This document shows, one piece after another, positions 1 to 7,939 of a stretch of DNA of 51,847 nt; the stretch's first letter is position 1, and every line of letters begins with the position of its first letter. The stretch covers positions 1-51,847 of the forward strand of contig CAZXIE010000010.1 of assembly GCA_964640065.1 (NCBI GenBank), given 5' to 3'. Under the pieces are notes generated by a model. It searched no databases and was not told where the DNA came from. It was given only the letters and a program-made list of their open reading frames with translations. The stretch is from JAJRXG01 sp964640065. GTDB taxonomy: Bacteria > Bacteroidota > Bacteroidia > Chitinophagales > Saprospiraceae. Both the position numbers and the translations under genes were made by a program.

Positions 1-158
1 GGAAACTTCGTGGTAAAGCCAACTTTTGCTTGGAAGTCAGGGATGTTATCGAAGTACCATTGGACCATTTCCTTATGACTGGTGATTGCGCACCACAGCC
101 GTTGGGGCGACACTTTATAGGATCTTGTAAATTCTAGTGTTCTCTCTACTGAAAGCAT
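1..158 (-). CDS. SRPBCC/AHSA1-like protein, N-terminal part (runs off the window)
   Basis: Reading the minus strand from an ATG at 158 gives 52 codons open to the window edge. The stretch with PQRLWCAITSHKEMVQWYF followed by a DF...VGF pattern looks like the first helix and strands of the AHSA1/START-like ligand-binding fold, where 'vW.alTd.e.m..Wyf' and 'dF....G..f' are typical. Members are small cytosolic proteins that bind hydrophobic ligands or activate Hsp90; the specific role cannot be told from this fragment. It is divergent from the NhaC gene, with 51 bp between starts. The ORF on the plus strand here (137-319) is a shadow. Start choice is uncertain, as no clear promoter was seen. Confidence 0.55.
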   Translation of the reverse strand, partial: MLSVERTLEFTRSYKVSPQRLWCAITSHKEMVQWYFDNIPDFQAKVGFTTKF

Positions 159-209
159 TGCTGACGAGTTATTTGGTCTCTAATGTATTAATTACCTTGC
201 TGTCACCAC

Positions 210-1634
210 ATGCAAAAAGCACCGACATCATTTATAGGCCACTTTTTTCCGATAGGAGTCTTCCTACTCCTGCTGGTATACGGACTGTTTATTCATCCAG
301 TATTGATTGGCGGAGATAGACTGCCTGTCGAGGTATTAGTGTTGATAGCACTTTGCGTAAATAGTTTTTACCTCTTATACCGCGGATATGCCTGGACAGA
401 GATCGAGTCCTCCATCACCAGGAAGGTTGGGGAGTCCATACCAGTTGTGATGATACTCTTGTCCGTAGGGGTCTTGATAGGATCGTGGATTGTATCTGGT
501 ACCATACCTATGCTGATCTATCACGGAATATCGCTTATCAGCGCTGACTGGCTCTATATCTTTTCGTTCTTGATCTGTATAATCTTCTCCCTCTTGACCG
601 GAACTTCCTGGGGATCAGCGGGTACGATAGGAGTAGTGATGATCGGTATAGCCCAGGTTTATGATGCTAATCTCGCTATTACAGCTGCGGCTATTGTGGG
701 AGGATCATTCTTTGGTGATAAGATGTCACCACTATCGGATACCACCAATGTAGCAGCTCTTGCCACTGATGTCTCTGTCTACGATCATATCAAGTCGATG
801 ATGTTCACCACGGGCCCAGCAGCTATCATAGCAGGACTAGCATATATCTACTTGTCACCGGCTATACAAGGAGGTCTAGAAGGTACGGCACAAGATCTGT
901 CGGCAGTGCAAGCAACCTTAAATGACTTAAAAGCCATCTTCAATTTTAATGTTCTACTTCTGATTCCACTTGCTATTGTGCTATGGGGGTCTATGACTGG
1001 TAAACCTATAGTACTCACCTTGCTGGGATCAGCATGGTGTGCTCTTGTTCTTGCCTTGATCTTTCAAAGTTTCTCAGTCAGCGACGTATTCCATTCTTTT
1101 AATAAAGGATTTACCGTCAGCATGGCTGGAGAAATAGAAACCCAATCCAAGGTGCTCAATATCCTTAACCGAGGTGGCCTTTATAATTTGATAGAAGGTG
1201 TAGTTATCTGCTTGCTCATATTTGCTTACATCGGGACATTAGAAGTGATCGATGCGATCAAGAGGTCACTGTCTTTTGTAATGCAGTTACTCAAGAAGAG
1301 ATGGCAGACCGTGACGGCTGCGTTAACAGCTACGCTTCTGACCAACATAACTGCATCTAATCAGTATGCAACATCATTTATCATCGGTACTGCTTTCAAA
1401 AAGAAGTTTGATGACCAGGGCATCGATCGAAAAGTGCTGAGCAGGTCTATCGAAGATGCTGGGACTATGATGGAGAATCTTTTTCCATGGACGCCATCGG
1501 GTATCTTCATGTTCAAAGCATTAGGAGTGTCCACATTATCCTATGCGCCATTTCAGTTTTTAACTTTAAGTAATATCATCATAGCGTATCTATTCGCCTT
1601 TACTGGTATAGCCTGTTTTTATAGAAAGAAGTAA
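210..1634 (+). CDS. nhaC: Na+/H+ antiporter, NhaC family
   Basis: This is a 474-residue, strongly hydrophobic inner-membrane protein with about 11-12 predicted membrane segments. The GTSWGSAGTIG motif (about residue 130) and GGSFFGDKMSPLSDTTNVAA (about 164-183) are hallmarks of the NhaC/ArsB-type antiporter family, the latter holding polar and acidic residues expected in the ion path. Family members exchange external H+ for internal Na+, keeping pH and sodium homeostasis. The length fits the family (about 450-500). Its stop codon overlaps the start of the next gene by one base (TAATG at 1632-1636), so the acetyltransferase is probably translated from the same transcript. The cation specificity (plain Na+/H+ versus an organic-acid-coupled variant) cannot be settled from sequence. 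Confidence 0.88.
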   Translation: MQKAPTSFIGHFFPIGVFLLLLVYGLFIHPVLIGGDRLPVEVLVLIALCVNSFYLLYRGYAWTEIESSITRKVGESIPVVMILLSVGVLIGSWIVSGTIPMLIYHGISLISADWLYIFSFLICIIFSLLTGTSWGSAGTIGVVMIGIAQVYDANLAITAAAIVGGSFFGDKMSPLSDTTNVAALATDVSVYDHIKSMMFTTGPAAIIAGLAYIYLSPAIQGGLEGTAQDLSAVQATLNDLKAIFNFNVLLLIPLAIVLWGSMTGKPIVLTLLGSAWCALVLALIFQSFSVSDVFHSFNKGFTVSMAGEIETQSKVLNILNRGGLYNLIEGVVICLLIFAYIGTLEVIDAIKRSLSFVMQLLKKRWQTVTAALTATLLTNITASNQYATSFIIGTAFKKKFDDQGIDRKVLSRSIEDAGTMMENLFPWTPSGIFMFKALGVSTLSYAPFQFLTLSNIIIAYLFAFTGIACFYRKK

Positions 1635-2227
1635 TGAACTTTAGTGAAGAGATCAAATTAGAAAATGATGTTGTGCGTCTCACCTCTATATTGGATAAGC
1701 ATAAAAAGAACTTATTGCCGATAGCCCTAGAACATCCCAATTTATTAGAATTTTCCCCGCCCGCTTTTGGTACTGAAGAGAGCCTTGTAGCATACGTCGA
1801 TAAGGCACTGAGACTGCGTAAAGAAGAAGCCAAGTACTCTTTTGTCATCTTCGATAAAAATAGCCAATCCTATGTAGGGAGTACAAGCTTTATGAATATC
1901 TCTGACTATGACAAGAGATTAGAAATTGGTTCTACTTGGATAGCACCAAGAGTCCATGGTACTGGTCTCAATAAGAATATGAAGTACCTCATGCTTTCTT
2001 ATGCTTTTGAGGAGCTAGAATATAAAAGAGTAGAATTCAAAACAGACAGTAGAAACCTTAGATCACGCAGAGCTATGGAAAAGTTAGGGGCCATCTACGA
2101 AGGAAAAATTCGGTCTCATACGGTCATGCAAGATGGATTTAGAAGAGATACCGTTTACTATGCCATACTCAGTCACGAATGGCCAACTATAAAAGCGACA
2201 ATTTTTAAAGACATCGGTAGTGTTTGA
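1634..2227 (+). CDS. GNAT-family acetyltransferase, RimJ/RimL-like
   Basis: The 197-residue product has the GNAT layout: an N-terminal strand-helix part starting with a VRLTS..D segment, a central EIGSTWI strand at about residue 95, an acetyl-CoA pyrophosphate loop PRVHGTGLN, and the closing pattern EFKTDSRNLRSRRAMEKLGA that is typical of the RimJ/RimL/SpeG-like branch. Such enzymes move acetyl from acetyl-CoA to N-terminal or side-chain amines of proteins or small molecules. The start overlaps the nhaC stop by one base, implying translational coupling. The substrate is unknown; the neighbourhood gives no firm hint. Confidence 0.82.
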   Translation: MNFSEEIKLENDVVRLTSILDKHKKNLLPIALEHPNLLEFSPPAFGTEESLVAYVDKALRLRKEEAKYSFVIFDKNSQSYVGSTSFMNISDYDKRLEIGSTWIAPRVHGTGLNKNMKYLMLSYAFEELEYKRVEFKTDSRNLRSRRAMEKLGAIYEGKIRSHTVMQDGFRRDTVYYAILSHEWPTIKATIFKDIGSV

Positions 2228-2234
2228 ATTACTT

Positions 2235-2250
2235 CATTTGCGTAAGCGAT
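2235..2250 (+). repeat. Interspersed 16-bp motif, site 1 (CATTTGCGTAAGCGAT)
   Basis: One of about 12 copies of a 16-bp motif in this window. This copy lies in the 52-bp gap before the SDR gene, 30 bp ahead of its ATG. It carries the G6/C13 version, so a GC-GTAA-GC mini-hairpin can form. Confidence 0.6.
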
Positions 2251-2279
2251 CTAATTAATCTAGGACAACAAGCAGATCT

Positions 2280-3089
2280 ATGGGTTACCAATCTTCTCTT
2301 TATAAAGACAAAATAGTACTAGTCACGGGTGGTAGAAGTGGCATCGGATATGGTATAGCAGAGCAGCTGTTGGATCTAGGAGCTCAGCTAATTATCTGTT
2401 CTCGAAAAGAAGAACCCCTAAAGGAAGCTGCCGACAAACTGACTGAAAAGGGTAAATGTCTATACCACACATGCGATATACGAAAGACAGAGCAAATCTC
2501 CTTACTTGCAGATTATATCGAAAGCGAATATGGACGACTAGATATCCTAATCAACAATGCAGGTGGTCAGTTTCCCGCACCAGCCGAGCTCATCAGTGAG
2601 AAGGGGTGGGCAGCAGTTATCAATAATAACCTGAACGGGACCTTCTTTATGTCACAAGTCATGGCGCAGCGATTCTTTATCCCACAGTCCCAAGGTGTGA
2701 TCATCAATATCATCGCAAATATGCACCGCGGATTTCCAGGTATGGCACATACAGGAGCAGCCAGAGCAGGCGTGCAAAATCTGACAATGTCGCTAGCCCA
2801 AGAGTGGGCACAACACAACATCAGGATCAATGCTATAGCACCGGGTACTATAGAGTCATCAGGATTAGATAGTTATCCGAAGGAGATCCAAGATCAGTTT
2901 GAAGCAGGGAAGAAGGAGAACCTGATGAAGAGATTTGGGACAGTAGAAGATATCGCTAATGCCGTGTCCTTTCTGGCAAGTCCATTAGCAGATTATATAA
3001 GTGGCATCACACTGTATGTAGATGGCATGGAACACCTAGCTGGCGATCGCATGGGACTGGTCAAAACACTTAGAAGCATGATGAGCTAA
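2280..3089 (+). CDS. SDR-family oxidoreductase, enoyl-/dienoyl-CoA reductase type
   Basis: The product is a 269-residue short-chain dehydrogenase with a Rossmann NAD(P)-binding motif TGGRSGIG near residue 17, an arginine after beta-2 (CSRKEEP) that favours NADPH, and the NNAG motif at about residue 90. The usual catalytic YxxxK is absent: the corresponding stretch reads GMAHTGAARAGVQNLTMSLA. This is the pattern of peroxisomal trans-2-enoyl-CoA reductase and 2,4-dienoyl-CoA reductase (PECR/DECR) relatives, which use a different acid/base set. A role in reducing or rearranging unsaturated acyl-CoAs is therefore inferred, and it fits the acyl-CoA dehydrogenases downstream. Seventeen bases separate it from the carboxyltransferase ATG, so both are probably co-transcribed. 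The related AtuG of terpenoid breakdown is an alternative. Confidence 0.8.
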   Translation: MGYQSSLYKDKIVLVTGGRSGIGYGIAEQLLDLGAQLIICSRKEEPLKEAADKLTEKGKCLYHTCDIRKTEQISLLADYIESEYGRLDILINNAGGQFPAPAELISEKGWAAVINNNLNGTFFMSQVMAQRFFIPQSQGVIINIIANMHRGFPGMAHTGAARAGVQNLTMSLAQEWAQHNIRINAIAPGTIESSGLDSYPKEIQDQFEAGKKENLMKRFGTVEDIANAVSFLASPLADYISGITLYVDGMEHLAGDRMGLVKTLRSMMS

Positions 3090-3105
3090 ATTCTAGTTGT
3101 CGACG

Positions 3106-4857
3106 ATGAGTAAAAAGATACATAGTCCGATGCCAGGCATCATCACTCAGATCCTAGTAGATGCTGGTGCTAAAGTTGCAAAGGGGCAAGACTTGATTAT
3201 CATCGAAGCGATGAAGATGGAGAATGCCATCAAATCTCCTGCTGATGGAGTGATCCAAAGCCTACATGTCAAACTTGGAGATCTGATCGATCAAGATGAG
3301 ATTTTGATCGCCTATAAAGAGCAAGCTGTCGAAGCTAGTACACCAGTGGAGGTAGAAGTTCTGACCGATAAAAAAAATGCACTTGACGAGCTCAAGCGAA
3401 GACGGCATCTTGTTAGTGATGAGGCTAGACCAGCGGCTGTAGAAAAAAGAAGAGAGAAGGGCCGACTGACGGCAAGGGAAGGAGTGGCACAACTAACGGT
3501 GGAAGGAAGCTTCAGAGAGTACGGAAGCTTTATCATAGCTGCACAAAGAACACGCAGATCCGAGGAAGATCTGATAGCTAATACTCCTGCTGATGGCCTA
3601 GTTGGCGGAGTAGCTCAGGTGATCACTGGGTCTTCATCTCAGAAGGCCGTCGTCATGGCATACGATTATACAGTACTAGCGGGCACACAAGGCACGATGA
3701 ATCACATGAAGATGGATCGGCTGATAGATGTAGCTCATGATCAGAAGCTTCCAATAGTATTATTTGCAGAAGGAGGTGGCGGTCGCCCTGGTGATGTAGA
3801 CCTGAATACGATCGCGGGTTTATTTATATCCACATTTACGAGGTATGCCGGTCTTAGAGATTATGTGCCGACAGTATCGATCGTCACTGGATATTGCTTT
3901 GCAGGTAATGCTGCTTTAGCTGGCTCATCAGATCTCATCATAGGAACTAAAGACATCTCTATAGGCATGGGCGGACCTGCTATGATCGAAGGTGGTGGAC
4001 TTGGAAAGTTCCATCCAAAAGATGTCGGTCCCGCAGATGTCCAGACGGCCAATGGTGTGATCGATGTATTGGTAGAAGATGACAAGGAAGCTATCAAGGT
4101 CGCTCAGCAATATCTTGGGTTCTACTACGACACTGCTTCGGACTTTTCTTTTCAGGATCAAGAAGTACTCCAGAATATCATCCCAGAACAACGCAAGAGA
4201 ACTTTTGATATGAAGGCGCTCATCACATCACTTTGTGATACTGATACTAGTCTCTTTATACAAGATGCTTATGCTCCGGGTATGATCACCTGCATAGGGA
4301 GGATCGAAGGAAAAGCCATCGGTGTCATCGCTAATGACAGTCGATATGAAGCTGGAGCTATCACGGCTGACTGTGCTCGCAAGGCCGTCACGATGATAGA
4401 CCGATGTCATAGATATAGCCTCCCAGTGGTAAGTTTTATCGATACGCCCGGTATCATGGTTGGACCTGAAGGTGAGAGTCAAGGAACCGTAAAGGCGGCA
4501 GGAGAACTTTTCGTGAGCGCCGCGAGATTAGAAAAACCACTGGTTAGTATAGTCATCCGTCGTGCTTATGGCCTGGGCGCGATGGCGATGATGGGAGGTG
4601 GTGCCCATCGAGCGACAGCGACGATAGCATGGCCGACTGCGGAGTTTGGAGCGATGGGTATAGAAGGTGCCGTGCAACTCGGTTATCGAAAAGAACTCGA
4701 GGCCATCAACGACCCTAGGGAGCGACAAGCCGCCTATGACAAGATGGTTGCAGATACTTATAACCGCGGTAGAGCTATCAATGCTGCGACCACCTTTGAG
4801 ATCGACGAAGTCATCGAGCCAAGGGAGACGAGATCATGGATTTCCTCCTTGCTTTAA
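3106..4857 (+). CDS. Biotinyl-domain / acyl-CoA carboxyltransferase fusion
   Basis: This 583-residue protein starts with a biotinyl carrier domain of about 70 residues: PMPG turn at 8-11 and the biotinylation motif EAMKMEN with Lys37. A charged linker (DELKRRRHLVSDEARP and following) leads to a full crotonase-like carboxyltransferase of the acyl-CoA carboxylase beta type, with GGGGRPGD near the N-subdomain and GYCFAGNAALAG and RRAYGLGAMAMMGGG in the two oxyanion-hole regions. It would move carboxylate from biotin to an acyl-CoA (propionyl-, methylcrotonyl-, geranyl- or long-chain-like; not resolvable). Normally the carrier is fused behind the biotin carboxylase; here that ATP-grasp subunit is missing from the neighbourhood and must come from elsewhere. 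I chose ATG 3106 over an in-frame TTG at 3097. Confidence 0.83.
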   Translation: MSKKIHSPMPGIITQILVDAGAKVAKGQDLIIIEAMKMENAIKSPADGVIQSLHVKLGDLIDQDEILIAYKEQAVEASTPVEVEVLTDKKNALDELKRRRHLVSDEARPAAVEKRREKGRLTAREGVAQLTVEGSFREYGSFIIAAQRTRRSEEDLIANTPADGLVGGVAQVITGSSSQKAVVMAYDYTVLAGTQGTMNHMKMDRLIDVAHDQKLPIVLFAEGGGGRPGDVDLNTIAGLFISTFTRYAGLRDYVPTVSIVTGYCFAGNAALAGSSDLIIGTKDISIGMGGPAMIEGGGLGKFHPKDVGPADVQTANGVIDVLVEDDKEAIKVAQQYLGFYYDTASDFSFQDQEVLQNIIPEQRKRTFDMKALITSLCDTDTSLFIQDAYAPGMITCIGRIEGKAIGVIANDSRYEAGAITADCARKAVTMIDRCHRYSLPVVSFIDTPGIMVGPEGESQGTVKAAGELFVSAARLEKPLVSIVIRRAYGLGAMAMMGGGAHRATATIAWPTAEFGAMGIEGAVQLGYRKELEAINDPRERQAAYDKMVADTYNRGRAINAATTFEIDEVIEPRETRSWISSLL

Positions 4858-4991
4858 CCTCGTTTTTTCACTTTCGAACAAGCCTGACTGAACATTTGTA
4901 CTACGGTGACAATTAAACAGTATGTTATCTCCCGTTAATTATTTTTTTGACCATCCCATTTGTACGAGATAATTTCAGTGCTTATAAAGAA

Positions 4992-6215
4992 ATGATCATG
5001 AATTACAAGAGACACGAACTACCTCGGACCGTCTACAATACAGAAGAGCATGCGATGTTTCGCAAGACGATTATCGACTACTTCGAGAATCATGTACTTC
5101 CTTATCGTGAGAAATGGGAGAAGCAAGGATACTGTGATAAAGAAGCCTGGCTAAAAGCAGGTGAACTCGGATTACTAGGTATCACTTTAGATCCTAAGTA
5201 TGGTGGTATGGGTCTAGACTTCAGTTTTGCAGCATTGCTGATAGAAGAACAAGCAAGATTAGGAGCAGCATCTCCAGGGATCTCTATGCACTCTGATATA
5301 GTGATACCTTACTTTGCCAAGCATGCTAGCGAGTACCTCAAAGAGAAATATTTACCTAAGTGCGTAAGTGGTGAGTTGATCGGATCACTCGGTATGACTG
5401 AGCCAAGTACAGGTAGTGATGTCGCAGCGATCACTACTTATGCTGAAGACAAGGGTGATCACTATATATTGAATGGCAGCAAGACATTCATCACTATCGG
5501 ATATACATCTGACTTCACCATAGTAGCTTGCAAGACGGACAAGACAAAAGGATCTAAAGGAGTCAGTCTACTAGTGGTAGATGCTGATAGTCCAGGATTT
5601 TCAAAAGGAAAGCCTTTTGTAAAACTAGGTCTAAAGACAAGTGATACATGTGAGCTCTTTTTTGAAGATGTGAAGGTGCCTAAAGAAAATCTCCTTGGTG
5701 AAGAAGGACGTGGATTTATCCACATGATGACGGAGTTGCCTAGAGAAAGGATGACGATCGCACTGGGGGCCATAGGAGCAGTGAGAGGCGCACTAGAGCA
5801 TACGGTAGCGTACACTCAAGAACGTAAAGCTTTCAAGCAACCCATCTGTGCTTTTCAGAACACACAGTTCAAGCTGGCCGAGGTAGCTACTCAGCTCGAA
5901 GTAACAACCGCCTTCGTGGACAGATGTACTGAGTTGCTCACTGAGAAGAAACTAACACCAGAGCTGGCATCTATGGCAAAGTATCATGGCTCGGATGTGC
6001 AGTGTGCTATGATAGATGAGTGCCTACAGCTCTTTGGAGGTTACGGATATATCTGGGAGTACCCGATAGCGAGATACTACGGAGATGCGAGAGTCCAAAG
6101 GATATATGGAGGGACTAATGAGATCATGAAAGTGATGATCGCGAGATCTATCTTCTCAGATTTCTTTGCAGAGATGAAAGCTCGAGCAAGATCAAAGGCG
6201 ATGGCTACGGCTTAA
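4992..6215 (+). CDS. Acyl-CoA dehydrogenase, long-chain (LCAD)-like
   Basis: A 407-residue FAD-dependent acyl-CoA dehydrogenase. The N-terminal helical domain is followed by the FAD/substrate motif GSLGMTEPSTGSD (about residues 130-142), a middle beta domain with GSKTFITIG, and a C-terminal helical domain with QLFGGYGYIWEYPIARYY and RIYGGTNEIMKV. The Glu in YGGTNE is the catalytic base position of LCAD/SCAD/MCAD-type enzymes. It oxidises acyl-CoA to trans-2-enoyl-CoA and passes electrons to ETF, the first step of beta-oxidation. An in-frame TTG at 4947 would add 15 residues; ATG 4992 (or 4998) matches the family start better. A 134-bp gap separates it from the carboxyltransferase and no clear terminator is seen, so the block may still be one operon. 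Chain-length preference is a guess. Confidence 0.87.
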   Translation: MIMNYKRHELPRTVYNTEEHAMFRKTIIDYFENHVLPYREKWEKQGYCDKEAWLKAGELGLLGITLDPKYGGMGLDFSFAALLIEEQARLGAASPGISMHSDIVIPYFAKHASEYLKEKYLPKCVSGELIGSLGMTEPSTGSDVAAITTYAEDKGDHYILNGSKTFITIGYTSDFTIVACKTDKTKGSKGVSLLVVDADSPGFSKGKPFVKLGLKTSDTCELFFEDVKVPKENLLGEEGRGFIHMMTELPRERMTIALGAIGAVRGALEHTVAYTQERKAFKQPICAFQNTQFKLAEVATQLEVTTAFVDRCTELLTEKKLTPELASMAKYHGSDVQCAMIDECLQLFGGYGYIWEYPIARYYGDARVQRIYGGTNEIMKVMIARSIFSDFFAEMKARARSKAMATA

Positions 6216-6223
6216 CAATAAAA

Positions 6224-6397
6224 ATGACACCTTTCAGTATAGACATAATAGAAAATGTTAGAAGGTTTTATTCTCGATGGGCGAAGACCCTTGAGTATAA
6301 AAAATCCTTTGTAGCGATGAACAAGGGTCAAGATCTTGTAAGTATAGCAGAAGAAGGCCTTGAATCCTATTACGACACTCTTTCTAAAGAATTATAA
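6224..6397 (+). CDS. Small conserved-looking ORF between two acyl-CoA dehydrogenases (57 aa)
   Basis: An ATG at 6224 opens a 57-codon frame that ends with TAA at 6395-6397, two bases ahead of the next gene's ATG at 6399, and starts 8 bp after the previous stop. It fills the space between two genes exactly, as a real operon member would. The product (starting MTPFSIDIIENVRRFYSRWA, ending YYDTLSKEL) is mixed-charge and looks mostly helical, with no membrane segment or signal. No family is recognised. The context suggests a small partner of acyl-CoA metabolism, but that is only inference. Codon use resembles its neighbours. Confidence 0.6.
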   Translation: MTPFSIDIIENVRRFYSRWAKTLEYKKSFVAMNKGQDLVSIAEEGLESYYDTLSKEL

Positions 6398-6398
6398 G

Positions 6399-7919
6399 AT
6401 GACCAACCCAAACTTTACAGAAGATCACGAACTATTCAGAACCTCACTTCGGGAGTTCTTAAAGAAAGAGGCTATCCCTCATATCAACCAATGGGAAGAA
6501 GATCGACGCACGCCTAGAGATATCTGGAAGAAGATGGGAGATATGGGCTTTCTTGGTCTTTCCTATCCGGAAGAATACGGAGGATCTAACCTAGACTTCT
6601 TCTATGACGTCATCTTTAATGAAGAGCTAGGACGTACCAACAGTGGAGGCTTTGCTATCACGCAGCAAGTAGTACAGTACATGTCTGGTCCATATATCGC
6701 GAAGTATGCTTCTGATCATCTCAAGAAGAAATACCTCCCAGGCCTGATCTCTGGAGATCTTATCTCATCGATCGGTATAACTGAACCTGATGCTGGATCA
6801 GATGCACAAAATATCAAGACTCGAGCAGAAGACAAAGGAGATCATTACCTAGTCAATGGTAGCAAGACGTTCATCACTAATGGCGTCTATGGTGATCTGA
6901 TCGTAACCGTCGTAAAGACGAATCCAGACGCTGGAGCAGCAGGAGTCAGCTTGCTAGTTATCGAGCAAAAGATGGAAGGTGTCTCAGCCACTAAGCTCAA
7001 AAAATTAGGTTGGCATTGTTCAGATACAGCCGAGCTCAGCTTTGATAATGTCAAGGTGCCAAAGGAAAATCTCATCGGAGAAGAGGGTAGAGGATTTTAT
7101 TATCTCATGAATGGCCTTCAGCTTGAGAGACTATGTGCAGTGCCCGCAGCTGTTACTGGTATGGAAAATGCGATAGCTCTTTCTCTTCAGTACATGTCTG
7201 AGCGAAAAGCATTTGGTCGACCGATCAACAAGTTTCAAGTACTCAGACATCGCATCGCTCAGTTAGCATCAGAAGTGGAGGCTTTGAAGGCCTTTTCCTA
7301 TTACTGCTGCCAGCTTTATAATGATGGTGTTTATGATGTAAAGCTTTGCTCTATGGCCAAGTTGCTAGCGACTGAGTTAGCCGAGAAGGTGGCTACGCAG
7401 TGTCTTCAGTTCTATGGCGGTTATGGATTTATGGAGGAATATCCTCTTGCTCGTATGTATCGCGATGTACGCGTTGGTACGATCGGTGGAGGTTCGTCGG
7501 AGATCATGAGAGAGATCTTAGCGAAGATGATCATCGATGATGTGAGCTATGATGCAGCTCCTTCTTCTATAGTTGAAAGATCTAAGAGTAATGGCGCTTC
7601 CGCAAATGGAGAGAAAAAGCCAGTAGCTTCCCTGGATGACCTGATCGGTCAGGTGAAGAGAAAAGCAGCAGGAACTTCCGCTATCGGCAATACACTCAAG
7701 TTTGACTTAGGTGGTCGCCAGCTATTTATCGATGGCAGTGGCGATACTAATACTGTGAGCGATGCAGACTCATCAGCAGACTGCACCATTAAATTATCTG
7801 AAGAGGACTTCATGCAACTGGTCCAAGGCAAGCTCAATCCTATGAATGCCGTCATGTCTGGTAAGATTAAGATAGACGGAGATATGGGCGTAGCGATGAA
7901 GCTGCAGAGTTTGTTATAA
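6399..7919 (+). CDS. Acyl-CoA dehydrogenase with C-terminal SCP2 domain
   Basis: The 506-residue product has two parts. Residues 1 to about 380 form an acyl-CoA dehydrogenase: GITEPDAGSDA FAD/substrate loop, GSKTFITNG, QFYGGYGFMEEYPLARMYRD and GGGSSEIMRE, whose Glu is the catalytic base position. A Ser/Ala/Lys-rich linker follows, then a sterol-carrier-protein-2 domain over the last 90 residues or so, with DLGGRQLFIDGSGD and the hallmark NAMSGKIKIDGDMGVAMKL-like ending (here NAVMSGKIKIDGDMG). SCP2 domains bind acyl-CoAs and lipids and could hold substrate near the active site. In-frame TTG 6360 is rejected in favour of ATG 6399, directly after the small ORF. The last 185 bp are repeated exactly at 8561-8745. 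Confidence 0.87.
   Translation: MTNPNFTEDHELFRTSLREFLKKEAIPHINQWEEDRRTPRDIWKKMGDMGFLGLSYPEEYGGSNLDFFYDVIFNEELGRTNSGGFAITQQVVQYMSGPYIAKYASDHLKKKYLPGLISGDLISSIGITEPDAGSDAQNIKTRAEDKGDHYLVNGSKTFITNGVYGDLIVTVVKTNPDAGAAGVSLLVIEQKMEGVSATKLKKLGWHCSDTAELSFDNVKVPKENLIGEEGRGFYYLMNGLQLERLCAVPAAVTGMENAIALSLQYMSERKAFGRPINKFQVLRHRIAQLASEVEALKAFSYYCCQLYNDGVYDVKLCSMAKLLATELAEKVATQCLQFYGGYGFMEEYPLARMYRDVRVGTIGGGSSEIMREILAKMIIDDVSYDAAPSSIVERSKSNGASANGEKKPVASLDDLIGQVKRKAAGTSAIGNTLKFDLGGRQLFIDGSGDTNTVSDADSSADCTIKLSEEDFMQLVQGKLNPMNAVMSGKIKIDGDMGVAMKLQSLL
7593..7608 (-). repeat. Interspersed 16-bp motif, weak site 2
   Basis: On the minus strand it reads CATTTGCGGAAGCGCC, matching the consensus except for the last two bases and a G at the free loop position. 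It lies in the linker-coding part of the ACAD-SCP2 gene. The pairing positions 6/13 are G and C. It could be chance. Confidence 0.3.
7734..7918 (+). repeat. 185-bp direct repeat, copy A (end of the SCP2 domain)
   Basis: Base-for-base identical to 8561-8745 in the same orientation, from GGCAGTGGCGATAC through TTGTTATA. Identity stops in the stop codon, TAA here and TAG in the second copy. Upstream of it the two loci are alike at protein level (LK.DLGG.Q.FIDG) but differ at many bases, and downstream they differ completely. Confidence 0.93.
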
Positions 7920-7939
7920 GTCATGCTCAGGATCTAGCA

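Noticed and set aside
137..319. 60-codon plus-strand ORF before nhaC
   Set aside because: It overlaps the nhaC start in another frame and the SRPBCC gene on the minus strand; no family-like sequence.
345..365. Extra copy of the 16-bp motif (GCACTTTGCGTAAATAG) in nhaC
   Set aside because: One extra base breaks the spacing between the two halves, so it was not counted.
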